A stretch of DNA of 64,000 nt, taken from assembly GCA_032139905.1 (NCBI GenBank), contig JAQJDB010000001.1, positions 62,001-126,000 of the forward strand. The letters run 5' to 3'. Made by a program: the position numbers and the translations under genes. Positions 1-8,574 of the stretch are shown here, one piece after another. The notes below the pieces were generated by a model. The model was not told the origin of the DNA. It made no database searches and saw only the letters and a list, made by a program, of their open reading frames with translations. The stretch comes from Nitrospira sp. MA-1 (GTDB lineage Bacteria > Nitrospirota > Nitrospiria > Nitrospirales > UBA8639). Position 1 is the stretch's first letter. Each line of letters opens with the position of its first letter.

Positions 1-108
1 TGCACGAGACTCTATTGTCTGCCCCAAGTAAAAATGTGCTCATGCCTTGGCCGATCTGAAATCATTGCCCCAATCCTCCACATCTGGATTTTCTTCGAAG
101 AATGCCAG
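1..108 (-). pseudogene. 3' fragment of the IS-interrupted TPR protein gene
   Basis: Read on the minus strand from the IS edge, the frame of the large TPR gene at 1353-3392 resumes exactly here once one copy of the 3-bp duplication (CAG) is removed. It gives AFFEENPDVEDWGNDFRSAKA and then TGA at 40-42. The same frame stays open past that TGA to the window edge and still looks coding (AHFYLGQTIESRA). The TGA may therefore be a nonsense change (tryptophan would fit the TPR-like helix) or the genuine end of the gene. The fragment is separated from its promoter by the insertion. Confidence 0.75.
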
Positions 109-170
109 TGGTCTTCCCCCGAATTTACGGACACATCTAAAAAGCCTCATACTAGGCAAGGAGGTGTGTC

Positions 171-458
171 ATGGAGCAACGGAGAAAGTACAGCCAAGAG
201 TTTAAGCAGGAAGCCGTTCAACTGACCAAACAGGCCGGTGGGGCGATTACCCAAGTGGCGAAGGCTTTAGGCCTTAATGCGGCCATGTTGGGGCGGTGGT
301 GTCGGGAGGCCGGACGGCGAGGGGCGAAAGCTTTTCCAGGCACTGGGATGCCTCACGATCAAGAGTTGGCTCGCCTCAAACGTGAATTGGCCCTGGTCAC
401 TCGCGAGCGGGATTTTTTAAAAGAGGCGGCAGCGTTCTTCGCCAAGACCTCCCGATAA
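171..458 (+). CDS. IS3-family transposase OrfA (copy 1)
   Basis: A 95-aa protein with an N-terminal helix-turn-helix of the transposase_8 type (KYSQEFKQEAVQL...AKALGLNAAMLGRW, about residues 5-43) and a C-terminal leucine-zipper-like helix (ELARLKRELALVTRERDFLKEA, about residues 65-87). In IS3 elements OrfA binds the terminal repeats and regulates transposition. The ATG at 171 follows AAGGAGGTGTGTC, a very strong ribosome site. Near its 3' end the run T TTT TTA (413-419) offers a -1 frameshift into orfB. The sequence is identical to the copy at 4781-5068. Confidence 0.93.
   Translation: MEQRRKYSQEFKQEAVQLTKQAGGAITQVAKALGLNAAMLGRWCREAGRRGAKAFPGTGMPHDQELARLKRELALVTRERDFLKEAAAFFAKTSR
413..419 (+). 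promoter_or_regulatory. candidate programmed -1 frameshift site in IS copy 1
   Basis: In the orfA frame the sequence reads GAT TTT TTA AAA. T TTT TTA is an X XXY YYZ heptamer. Slipping back one base enters the orfB frame, which has no stop between 413 and the orfB ATG at 467. An OrfAB fusion, the active transposase in IS3 elements, can therefore be made. I checked this codon by codon; no downstream RNA structure was tested. Confidence 0.6.
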
Positions 459-466
459 GGGATGCC

Positions 467-1336
467 ATGATTCAACGTTGTCGCACCATGTTTCCTCTGC
501 GTCTGATGTGTCGTCTCCTCCACGTCTCCCCGAGTGGGTTTTATGCCCGGCAGCGCCGCTCTCCGAGTCCCTGGGCTCAAGACTGTCAGCGCCTGACGGC
601 CGCCATTCGCATCATCCATGCAGACAGTGATGGGGTCTATGGGAGCCCGAAGATCTGGCAGGTGTTACGCAGGCAAGGCGAGGGCTGTGGGAAACATCGT
701 GTTGCCCGTTTAATGCAACGGGAGCGGTTGCGAGGGATTCCTGCTCCCACGCGTTGGAAACGGCGGAGATCTGGAGACCGACCGGCTGGAATCACGAATC
801 AGTTGGCCCGGGATTTTTCAGCCCCAGGTCCGAATGCCAAATGGGTGACGGATATCACCTATATTCCCACGCAAGAAGGCTGGCTGTACTTGGCGGTGGT
901 GCTCGATTTGTTCTCTCGGCAAGTGATTGGGTGGTCGATGCAGCCACAACTGGGACGGGACCTGGTCCTCCAAGCCGTGCTGATGGCCGTGTGGCAGCGG
1001 ACGAGTGCGGCCCCTGTCATCCTGCATTCCGACCGAGGCACCCAGTATACCTCACAGGAGTTTCAAGCCTTTCTCCAGGCTCATGGGATTGTCAGCAGTA
1101 TGAGTGGCGTGGGAAGTTGTTATGACAATGCCGTGGCAGAGAGTTTCTTTGGCCTCCTCAAACGAGAGCGAGTCCATCGGCGGCAGTACCAAACCCGGGC
1201 AGAGGCCCGCGCCGATATTTTTGACTACATTGAGCGGTTTTACAATCATCAGCGGAGCCACTCCTTTACTCAGGGACTGGCCCCGAAGAATTTTAGGGAG
1301 CAACACGATCCACAGTCTTCTTTAACCCGTCCGTGA
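467..1336 (+). CDS. IS3-family transposase OrfB (DDE catalytic domain, copy 1)
   Basis: A 289-aa protein with an HTH_21-like N-terminus (about residues 30-100) and an rve integrase core (about 115-270). The DDE residues are visible: D in WVTDITYIPT, D in ILHSDRGTQY, and E in NAVAESFFGLLKRE, 35 residues after the second D as in IS3. It lies in the -1 frame relative to orfA and is probably produced mainly as an OrfAB fusion, with free OrfB from this ATG. It is full length and free of stops, so the element may still be active. Confidence 0.94.
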   Translation: MIQRCRTMFPLRLMCRLLHVSPSGFYARQRRSPSPWAQDCQRLTAAIRIIHADSDGVYGSPKIWQVLRRQGEGCGKHRVARLMQRERLRGIPAPTRWKRRRSGDRPAGITNQLARDFSAPGPNAKWVTDITYIPTQEGWLYLAVVLDLFSRQVIGWSMQPQLGRDLVLQAVLMAVWQRTSAAPVILHSDRGTQYTSQEFQAFLQAHGIVSSMSGVGSCYDNAVAESFFGLLKRERVHRRQYQTRAEARADIFDYIERFYNHQRSHSFTQGLAPKNFREQHDPQSSLTRP

Positions 1337-1352
1337 AACTGGGGGAAGACCA

Positions 1353-3392
1353 CAGAATGGAAGCATGTCCAAGCTTTGGATCATGTCGTATGCACTCTAC
1401 TAATCGGCGGGCATTGTGTTTGGTTCGTTCGAATTGGAATAGCTTCTCCGCTAGTGGACGTAATGCCTTCCAATCTCCTGCTCGTTCAATTTCTCGTACA
1501 AGATTCTGGAGGTCTAGTAACACTCCTGTCCGTGAATAGATCTCTTCAAGGGTGGTTCGGGCATCTCCACCCTCCCTTCTGAGAATCACTACACGAAGGC
1601 GATCATAGTCATCATCGAAATCACTCTTGTGCTCCTCCAATACATGCTTTGCTCGGGCAATTTGCCCATCCGCTAGCAGCGCCTCAATTCTTTTCCCCGC
1701 TAGAGTAGCTATTGGGACACCTGTGACTAGGCGACTCTCTTCTTGCTCTAAAAAATCCGCATACTCGCGCGCAGTCATAGTAATCTCGCTCAAAAGAACC
1801 TCGGCAATAATCTCCTGGCCCTTCAGCCCACCCATCTGCGTCCGCTGTATAAGGTAACGTTGGAGCGGGCCTTTATCAAAATCAACGTCAAATGCGAGGG
1901 CGATAGGTAGAAAATTCACCGCCTGTGCAGGATCTTTCATGGCCTCTCCAACTTCTCCACGAGCCACCTTCGAGATTTCTTGTTTTTCTTCCGTGAGTCT
2001 GAGCCACAACAGCCAGCCTTTCGCTACTTCTGCCCGTGTATCCTCACCAATTTCTTTCATCAGTTTTACTGCACGATTGAAGCATTCATAGGAATGAAGA
2101 CGTCGCGGGTCTATATTAGGTCCAATAACTGGCTGTATATGTGGATGGAAGATATTCATTCGAAGAGCCAAGTGCCGTAACTCAGATGGAATTAACATGG
2201 CCGCATTGATGACGCCCTCGACAAATGCAAGGTCTGGCCAATCTTCTAAATGGCCCTGGGCAGCGGCGAGGTAATCGGATGCCTTTTCCCACATGCCAAT
2301 TTCGGCATAAGAAATTGCCAAGTTTGTCCATCCAATACCCGTTAGAAATCTAGCATCCGAGTGTTCTGGCTGTTCCTCAAACCACGAAAGAGCTGCTTCT
2401 TTGCCGCGATTACGAATTAGAACTGTCAATAAAGCAGAATGCCCATCAGGGTCATTTATATCTCTTAATCGAAGAAGCGCCCCATCAACATTTCCCTCCC
2501 TCTCCATAATGTATGCGTCGACAATCCGAGTGTCATACCTAGGATCAAGTTTGCGCAATTGCTCGAGATAGTTTCTTGCCGATAAGATGTGCTGAACATT
2601 AGAAGTGTGAAGGCGCGCCGCCCAGTATAGAATTTTTGTTCTGGTCTTTTGATCCGCGTAACGGAATTCGCCCTCCATGATTTGCTGAACTAGAGCGCGA
2701 ACTTCTTCATGCACGCGATCAGCTCGATATGCACGACTCTTGAGAACCCGGTCCAATTCTTTTGTGGCTAGGTCTGTATGGGCCGTCTCTACAAATTTGT
2801 CTGGTCCAAGTGTATTAAGTTTATCCCTAATGCCACCAAGTTCCTCGCCGGTCTTTTCAAATCCTTCTTTGTTAGCCTTGGCGCCAGCCTGAATCATGCC
2901 AGACAATGGGATTAAATCCCCATGGATACTGGCCTTGTAGCCGGCTATGAGGATATTAACCACTACTTCTATGGCCTCATCGGCGAAGGGATTTTCTTTA
3001 TTAGAAATGTTCCTATGGGTTTTCCTAAGCCGCTCCACGACTTCGTTGTCATCCGCAATCGAACCCACGATTCGGGCAGATGCTAAAGCTTTCAAATCGG
3101 AGCGAACTTGCGGATCGGAGAGCCAATATTTTATTTCTTCTTCCCGAAGGAATTGAGGGGTAACAAGTGGATGTTCGATATGAGATTTAATTTGGCTCAG
3201 AAATGTGTCGTCGACTTCTTCTCCTCGCAAGCGAGCAAGCGTTTTATCGAGCTCTATGTCAATTAACGAGCTTTCATCAATCTGAGATATCCCACTCCCA
3301 GCTTTACGCTCCCTATACAAACGAGAGAGGTCCTTCCAGACTTTGCGGCCCATAGAGAAAAGGGTTTTAAGAAATCCGACTATGTCCAGCAT
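1353..3392 (-). pseudogene. TPR-repeat protein gene interrupted by IS3 copy 1 (5' part)
   Basis: About 680 codons remain, encoding a soluble, mostly helical protein. The first 230 residues are charged and lack a signal peptide; the middle and C-terminus have degenerate TPR-like helices (for example LAISYAEIGMWEKASDYLAAAQ and ARAKHVLEEH). The reading frame runs straight into the IS end, adding a spurious tail ending in ...LKKTVDRVAP. Removing the IS and one CAG duplication restores about 701 codons ending near position 40. The layout resembles large TPR proteins that carry GreA- or PIN-like domains further on, but those domains are not visible here. Promoter and start would lie in the 220-bp gap shared with the divergent DUF488 gene. 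Confidence 0.8.
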
Positions 3393-3611
3393 ATTGTTAT
3401 TTACGCCACTCTTTGGTCTGCAACACTCTTTGAATTAACGTTTTAACAGAAAATTGAAATTTTATTAACATAATCAATCAAAAAGAAAACAGGAAGACGG
3501 AAACAATCTAGGCTTCATCCCATTCTGTGCCAAATCATTCCCTGAGGTATCATAATTTGCATTAGCCGACTTGGGTTCATGTCTATCAAGTGCTGGTGTA
3601 AATTCTGAAAA

Positions 3612-3886
3612 ATGGAGATTGTCCAGCCCCCTGGACCCAACAAGCCTGGCGACACTCACTCGCCTGAGACACCCATGTCTCCGGAGTTGTGGACTATAGG
3701 CCATTCGACGCGGCCTATTGAGGAATTTATCGGGCTTCTAAAAACCGACGGTATTCAATTGCTGGTCGACGTCAGGACGATTCCGTTTTCCCGGCGCAAC
3801 CCTCAGTTTCACCAGGAGGCTCTTGCTCAGAGTCTTCGAGAAGCCGGGATTCAGTATCGGCATATTCCGGCGTTGGGTGCTTGGAG
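3612..3886 (+). pseudogene. DUF488 family gene, 5' part, interrupted by IS3 copy 2
   Basis: The product begins like the intact paralogue at 6835-7449, with LWTIGHSTRPIEEF, LLVDVRTIPFSRRNPQF and a run to about PALGAW, where IS3 copy 2 cuts in. DUF488 is a small protein family of unclear biochemistry; its C-terminal CAE...CHR motif is missing here. The start may be the ATG at 3675 (MSPELWTIGH) rather than 3612, because DUF488 proteins normally begin just before the LWTIGHS motif, but neither has a convincing ribosome site. The upstream DNA is also shared with the paralogue, so this is a segmental duplication. Confidence 0.82.
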
Positions 3887-3902
3887 TGGTCTTCCCCCAG
3901 TT

Positions 3903-4772
3903 TCACGGACGGGTTAAAGAAGACTGTGGATCGTGTTGCTCCCTAAAATTCTTCGGGGCCAGTCCCTGAGTAAAGGAGTGGCTCCGCTGATGATTGTAAA
4001 ACCGCTCAATGTAGTCAAAAATATCGGCGCGGGCCTCTGCCCGGGTTTGGTACTGCCGCCGATGGACTCGCTCTCGTTTGAGGAGGCCAAAGAAACTCTC
4101 TGCCACGGCATTGTCATAACAACTTCCCACGCCACTCATACTGCTGACAATCCCATGAGCCTGGAGAAAGGCTTGAAACTCCTGTGAGGTATACTGGGTG
4201 CCTCGGTCGGAATGCAGGATGACAGGGGCCGCACTCGTCCGCTGCCACACGGCCATCAGCACGGCTTGGAGGACCAGGTCCCGTCCCAGTTGTGGCTGCA
4301 TCGACCACCCAATCACTTGCCGAGAGAACAAATCGAGCACCACCGCCAAGTACAGCCAGCCTTCTTGCGTGGGAATATAGGTGATATCCGTCACCCATTT
4401 GGCATTCGGACCTGGGGCTGAAAAATCCCGGGCCAACTGATTCGTGATTCCAGCCGGTCGGTCTCCAGATCTCCGCCGTTTCCAACGCGTGGGAGCAGGA
4501 ATCCCTCGCAACCGCTCCCGTTGCATTAAACGGGCAACACGATGTTTCCCACAGCCCTCGCCTTGCCTGCGTAACACCTGCCAGATCTTCGGGCTCCCAT
4601 AGACCCCATCACTGTCTGCATGGATGATGCGAATGGCGGCCGTCAGGCGCTGACAGTCTTGAGCCCAGGGACTCGGAGAGCGGCGCTGCCGGGCATAAAA
4701 CCCACTCGGGGAGACGTGGAGGAGACGACACATCAGACGCAGAGGAAACATGGTGCGACAACGTTGAATCAT
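3903..4772 (-). CDS. IS3-family transposase OrfB (copy 2)
   Basis: Identical in protein sequence to OrfB of copy 1: 289 aa with the complete rve DDE core. It lies in the -1 frame relative to its orfA (4781-5068), with the same T TTT TTA slippery run at 4820-4826 on the minus strand. It ends inside the element, 16 bp from the terminal repeat edge. Confidence 0.94.
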   Translation of the reverse strand: MIQRCRTMFPLRLMCRLLHVSPSGFYARQRRSPSPWAQDCQRLTAAIRIIHADSDGVYGSPKIWQVLRRQGEGCGKHRVARLMQRERLRGIPAPTRWKRRRSGDRPAGITNQLARDFSAPGPNAKWVTDITYIPTQEGWLYLAVVLDLFSRQVIGWSMQPQLGRDLVLQAVLMAVWQRTSAAPVILHSDRGTQYTSQEFQAFLQAHGIVSSMSGVGSCYDNAVAESFFGLLKRERVHRRQYQTRAEARADIFDYIERFYNHQRSHSFTQGLAPKNFREQHDPQSSLTRP

Positions 4773-4780
4773 GGCATCCC

Positions 4781-5068
4781 TTATCGGGAGGTCTTGGCGA
4801 AGAACGCTGCCGCCTCTTTTAAAAAATCCCGCTCGCGAGTGACCAGGGCCAATTCACGTTTGAGGCGAGCCAACTCTTGATCGTGAGGCATCCCAGTGCC
4901 TGGAAAAGCTTTCGCCCCTCGCCGTCCGGCCTCCCGACACCACCGCCCCAACATGGCCGCATTAAGGCCTAAAGCCTTCGCCACTTGGGTAATCGCCCCA
5001 CCGGCCTGTTTGGTCAGTTGAACGGCTTCCTGCTTAAACTCTTGGCTGTACTTTCTCCGTTGCTCCAT
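4781..5068 (-). CDS. IS3-family transposase OrfA (copy 2)
   Basis: A 95-aa helix-turn-helix and leucine-zipper protein identical to OrfA of copy 1, with the same AAGGAGG ribosome site upstream of its ATG. Both copies being free of mutations suggests recent transposition in this genome. Confidence 0.93.
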   Translation of the reverse strand: MEQRRKYSQEFKQEAVQLTKQAGGAITQVAKALGLNAAMLGRWCREAGRRGAKAFPGTGMPHDQELARLKRELALVTRERDFLKEAAAFFAKTSR

Positions 5069-5130
5069 GACACACCTCCTTGCCTAGTATGAGGCTTTTT
5101 AGATGTGTCCGTAAATTCGGGGGAAGACCA

Positions 5131-5185
5131 GAGGAAATGGCTGCCGCATTCCAGGAATGTGGGATGTAAAAAATAAAGGGGAGAT
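5131..5185 (+). pseudogene. DUF488 gene remnant downstream of IS3 copy 2
   Basis: Joining 3883 to 5134 across the IS gives a peptide GAWRKWLPHSRNVGCKK and then a stop. It aligns with GGRRKARPDSLNVGWRN of the intact paralogue at the same point. Nucleotide similarity continues a little further (GTGGGATG... and GATACGCGG) but is out of frame, then fades. This copy was therefore already degenerate, or decayed after the IS arrived; it would not work even if the IS left precisely. Confidence 0.6.
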
Positions 5186-5279
5186 ACGCGGTATATAAAC
5201 TAACGCAAGCAGCAGGGCTGTTTGATCTTCTGATCGCCGAGATAGCCGACCGCATAGACGTGGGCACGTTCATGCGTAC

Positions 5280-6575
5280 CTATTGGCAGTAGCCGCCGCT
5301 CGAAGAATTGCGGTCCATCCAGACTCCACCGGCAATATTGCACGAAGACTTGGAGGTGGCCTTTCCCCTTTCAGCCTGCTGTGCACGAGCCTCAGCCTCT
5401 ATTTTGTCAAATTCTTTTCCTTTTTCTCTCATGTATGCCAACCGTTCGTTGTTGTTGCGAAACGTGATGCCGATGGGATCGGCCGGGCAGCGTAGAAATC
5501 CAATCGTCTTCTGCTCTTCCTCATTTCGGAAGCCGATGCAGTTGGAGTAATTGTTGAGCCAGCGTGCCCAATAGTTTCCGTCCGGATGACCAAGGTCTGC
5601 CGCTTTCTTGAATGCTTCCATGGCCAGTGCCCGGTTTTGCGGCACGCCCATGCCGAATTCATACATGCGCCCCAAGGCAAACGCTCCATCCTTGTACTTC
5701 TGGGCGCTCAGGGAATAGAGGCGAAATGCCTCAGCCCAATTTTCCCCTACGCCCTTTCCTAATTCGTACATCAGTCGGAGCGTTTTCTGAGCGATGGCAT
5801 TCCCCTGATCTGCCGCTTTGCGATACCAGGTCACAGCCTGACTTTCGTTTTTAGGGACACCTTCGCCAAACTCGAATTGGACACCGAGTGCGAGTTGACA
5901 TTGATCGTTGCCCATGTCCGCACATTGGCGATATAGCTTGGCCGATTTCTCGAATTGTTTCTGTTTGTATGAGCGATAGGCCTCTTCCTTGATGTCCTGC
6001 CCCGCCTTGGGATGCAGCCGTTCCTGTTCATGCTTCTCAATAAATTTCGGTGCAGCCTTATCGCCCAGGGTCGCGGCCTTGTCGAGAAGCTCCCTGGCTT
6101 TGGCCTCGTCGTGCGGTACGCCCAAGCCCAGGCGGTATAATTCCGCCAGGCGCCGAACGGCGGCGGGATTTCCATTGTCCATTCCTTTTTGATACCACCT
6201 GGCGGCGGTAGCCGGGTTTTCTGGGACCCCGTTTCCTTTTTCATAGAGGATTCCTAGGACCAACGGGGCTCGCGGGTCGCCCCCGTTGGCGGCTTTTTCC
6301 AACCAGGGAAGCGCCTTATTGATATCATGTTGCACGTAGAGATGAATCGCTCCGTCGCAGAACATGGAATCCACCTTGCCCAATTTCGCTGCGACAAGAT
6401 GGTTCTGCAGGGCGATGCCGGCGGGGGATTTCCCAAGACAGTCCTCTTGAAACGAGCCTGCGGCAAAGAGAGGACTCCCGGATACTAATCCGCCCAGCAC
6501 TAACCACGACAGCAAAAATTGGCGCAAAAGCACGGGAGGAAGGAGTTGTAAGCAGAAGGAAACTTGTATTTTCAT
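5280..6575 (-). CDS. exported Sel1-repeat (SLR/TPR-like) protein
   Basis: A 431-aa protein with a Sec signal peptide (hydrophobic stretch about residues 17-38 ending SPLFAAG). It has at least seven Sel1-like repeats in two blocks, for example APLVLGILYEKGNGVPENPATAARWYQKG, AAVRRLAELYRLGLGVPHDEAKAREL and GAFALGRMYEFGMGVPQNRALAMEAF. The C-terminus is Cys-containing (SSCNIAGG...GGYCQ). Sel1 proteins act as periplasmic or envelope scaffolds in protein-protein contacts. The ATG at 6575 follows AAGGCGG at good spacing. No operon partner is visible. Function beyond scaffolding cannot be told. Confidence 0.85.
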   Translation of the reverse strand: MKIQVSFCLQLLPPVLLRQFLLSWLVLGGLVSGSPLFAAGSFQEDCLGKSPAGIALQNHLVAAKLGKVDSMFCDGAIHLYVQHDINKALPWLEKAANGGDPRAPLVLGILYEKGNGVPENPATAARWYQKGMDNGNPAAVRRLAELYRLGLGVPHDEAKARELLDKAATLGDKAAPKFIEKHEQERLHPKAGQDIKEEAYRSYKQKQFEKSAKLYRQCADMGNDQCQLALGVQFEFGEGVPKNESQAVTWYRKAADQGNAIAQKTLRLMYELGKGVGENWAEAFRLYSLSAQKYKDGAFALGRMYEFGMGVPQNRALAMEAFKKAADLGHPDGNYWARWLNNYSNCIGFRNEEEQKTIGFLRCPADPIGITFRNNNERLAYMREKGKEFDKIEAEARAQQAERGKATSKSSCNIAGGVWMDRNSSSGGYCQ

Positions 6576-6834
6576 ACGAGCCGCCTTGGAAGGATGGAGA
6601 ATGAGGCAAAGATTACTGCCGGATATTTAAGGTGTCAATGCAATCCGTTTGAAAAGCAGGTACAACAGAATGGTCCGTTGTCCTCTGAAAAAACAAGAGA
6701 GCCAGGGGAATGTTAAGCGCTGGCCCTCCTCCTTGCATGGCGGATAAAATGATTTGTTGCCTCATCGATCTTCCCTGATTCTGAAAATTAGGCGCTCAAA
6801 GCATTCCTGCGAATGCTGGTGGAAATTCTGAAAT

Positions 6835-7449
6835 ATGGAGATGAACCAGCCCCCAATACTCAGCAAGCCTGGCGACACTCACTCGCCTGAGACACCCATG
6901 TCTCGGGAGTTGTGGACCATAGGCCATTCGACACGGCCTATCGAGGAATTCGTCGGGCTTCTTCAATCGCATGGCATTCAATTGCTGGTCGACGTCAGAA
7001 CCATTCCGTTTTCACGGCGGAATCCTCAGTTCCATCAGGAATCTCTAGCACAGAGTCTTCGTGAGGCCATGATCCAGTACCGGCACATGCCGGAGTTGGG
7101 AGGTCGGAGGAAAGCCCGCCCAGATTCCCTCAATGTGGGATGGCGGAATGAGGGTTTTCGAGGTTACGCGGATTACATGCAAACACAAGAGTTTTGGGAT
7201 GGGCTGGAGGAACTGGTAAATATCGGACAGCAGTCACCATCAGCCGTGATGTGCGCGGAAGCGGTGCCTTGGCGCTGCCACCGGTCGCTGATTGCAGATG
7301 CGTTGGTCATCCGTAGTTGGACTGTCGACCACATCATCTCGGCAAGTTCTCTCAAGACGCACACGCTCACCCCGTTTGCCAAACCTGACGCAGGTCGCCT
7401 CACTTATCCCTCCGAAGAATTCTCGGATTCGACTCTCCGACTATTCTGA
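6835..7449 (+). CDS. DUF488 family protein (intact paralogue)
   Basis: 204 aa in the longest reading. The family hallmarks are all present: LWTIGHSTRPIEEF near the N-terminus, VDVRTIPFSRRNP, a GFRGYADYM segment, and MCAEAVPWRCHRSLIADAL, the conserved CAE-x(4)-CHR-LIAD region. The function of DUF488 proteins is not established. The true start may be the ATG at 6898 (MSRELWTIGH), which matches the usual family N-terminus; the 21-residue extension is nevertheless conserved with the broken copy at 3612. It is a duplicate of that gene, about 3.2 kb away in direct orientation. Confidence 0.85.
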   Translation: MEMNQPPILSKPGDTHSPETPMSRELWTIGHSTRPIEEFVGLLQSHGIQLLVDVRTIPFSRRNPQFHQESLAQSLREAMIQYRHMPELGGRRKARPDSLNVGWRNEGFRGYADYMQTQEFWDGLEELVNIGQQSPSAVMCAEAVPWRCHRSLIADALVIRSWTVDHIISASSLKTHTLTPFAKPDAGRLTYPSEEFSDSTLRLF

Positions 7450-7682
7450 GGGAAGGCTGAAGTTTCTCACGTACCTTCTGCCAGCATCAGGTATATCGCT
7501 TATTTGTCCCCTTCATACCCTGCATCTTCAAAGTGAATAGGCATCATGTCCTGCTGAGGTGAATCCCTTAGAACGGATGAGCTTCCAATAGGGCTAGGCG
7601 AGGGACTTTACAGATTGAAGGTAGATCCAGCCCTGCAGAAAACCGTTTTTTTAAGGCCTAAGCACGAAATGACCCTCAGGCA

Positions 7683-7718
7683 CCTGTGTCCCTGATAATT
7701 GTTCAGGGGCACAGGTTT
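7683..7718. terminator. hairpin between convergent DUF488 and outer-membrane genes
   Basis: CCTGTGTCCCTGA (7683-7695) pairs with TCAGGGGCACAGG (7703-7715) over 13 bp with one T-G pair, a 7-nt loop and then TTT. It sits about 27 bp beyond the stop of the minus-strand gene at 7745 and also after the plus-strand DUF488 gene. A bidirectional terminator is likely. A similar hairpin is found after the BON gene. Confidence 0.6.
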
Positions 7719-7744
7719 AGAGGGAGGAGACTCCGGATAGGATT

Positions 7745-8350
7745 TTAAAAATGATAGTTGAGACCAATGGTGACCATATGACCCTCGTCATGGAAAGATA
7801 CCGAATTTCCACTTTGATCTTTTGAGTGAATTCGCTCCAACCACACCCATCGATAAGACCCATCGACCGACCAGTTCTTGTTCACCATAAGTTGCAGACC
7901 GGCACCACCATGAAGACCAAATCGTTGTTGTGCGTCACTGTAATTATTGGGTCCATTCACATCAGTGTAATACCAGCCCCCACCCCCGATCAGATAAGGG
8001 CTCAACCTCTTTCCCGGCAGGAGATAGGCGAGGCCGGATAACTGTAGTGGAAAAGTCTTGGCCGTGGTAGAACCATAACCATTTTTTCGATAATCCATCG
8101 ATGCTTCAAGAGCAAAGATGTCATTGAGGTACCATCTGGCCTGGGCTCCCCCGTACCAACTGTCCTTTCCTCCAATGGGATCGTAATACATGGCCCGACC
8201 TCCAAGAGAAAAGTCACCTTTGTCGACATTCTCCATAAAAATACTATCTGCAGCCCATAGTGGACTGTGAGCCATGCTGAACCCCAAAACCAAGGCGGAT
8301 ACTGTTCCAAACCACCTGTTTTTTTGTCGACCTTTTTCGAGCACTTTCAT
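7745..8350 (-). CDS. outer-membrane beta-barrel protein (OmpX/OmpW-like)
   Basis: 201 aa starting MKVLEKGRQKN, chosen because AAGGAG precedes this ATG by 6 nt; the open frame extends 24 codons further without a good site. A signal peptide ends about SPLWAADS. The mature part alternates aromatic and polar residues in beta-strands (WYGGAQARWYLNDIFALEAS, SPYLIGGGGWYYTDV, GLHGGAGLQLMVNKNWSVDGSYRWVW) and ends in a terminal Phe (MVTIGLNYHF), the C-terminal signature recognised by the BAM complex. It is probably an eight-stranded small barrel of the OMP_b-brl type. The ligand is unknown. Confidence 0.85.
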   Translation of the reverse strand: MKVLEKGRQKNRWFGTVSALVLGFSMAHSPLWAADSIFMENVDKGDFSLGGRAMYYDPIGGKDSWYGGAQARWYLNDIFALEASMDYRKNGYGSTTAKTFPLQLSGLAYLLPGKRLSPYLIGGGGWYYTDVNGPNNYSDAQQRFGLHGGAGLQLMVNKNWSVDGSYRWVWLERIHSKDQSGNSVSFHDEGHMVTIGLNYHF

Positions 8351-8574
8351 TAGGACTCCTTTCCCTATGACTTCACCATCTTTATTAAAACGAGATTTGA
8401 TCCGATGGTGGTAAGGATTCAAATCTCACCGGCTGTTTTACAGCTCAAAGCTTTTCCCCCCTACACTCTTTTCCCCTCTATCTGTAAAGTGTTGGACACC
8501 AGCCTTCTTCATTTCTGAAATGAAAATTATTGAGCACATTGAAGTTATGGAACATCGAATTCGATGATTATGAT

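Larger units (their letters stand above)
109..1352 (+). mobile_element. IS3-family insertion sequence, copy 1 (complete, 1244 bp)
   Basis: The ends are imperfect inverted repeats starting TGGTCTTCCCCC (109-120) and finishing GGGGGAAGACCA (1341-1352), with further similarity inward (TTTACGGAC versus TTTCACGGAC). The element begins TG and ends CA, as IS3 elements do. It is flanked by a 3-bp direct repeat CAG (106-108 and 1353-1355). It carries orfA and orfB in IS3 arrangement. A copy of the same length, with identical OrfA and OrfB proteins, lies inverted at 3887-5130. The insertion splits a minus-strand TPR gene. Confidence 0.95.
3887..5130 (-). mobile_element. IS3-family insertion sequence, copy 2 (complete, inverted)
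   Basis: The same length as copy 1, with identical OrfA and OrfB proteins, in the opposite orientation. Its ends are TGGTCTTCCCCC at 3887-3898 and GGGGGAAGACCA at 5119-5130. It is flanked by a 3-bp duplication GAG (3884-3886 and 5131-5133), different from that of copy 1. Each copy therefore inserted independently, and the 2.5 kb between them has not been inverted by recombination since. Confidence 0.95.

Noticed and set aside
1353-3886. Composite transposon carrying the 2.5-kb segment between the IS copies
   Set aside because: Each IS has its own matching target duplication and interrupts a gene whose other half lies directly across it, so the two insertions are independent rather than one composite event.
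5186-5282. Plus-strand open stretch ending LIAEIADRIDVGTFMRTYWQ
   Set aside because: Looks protein-like but has no start, overlaps the end of the Sel1 gene on the other strand, and has no identifiable family; left uncalled.
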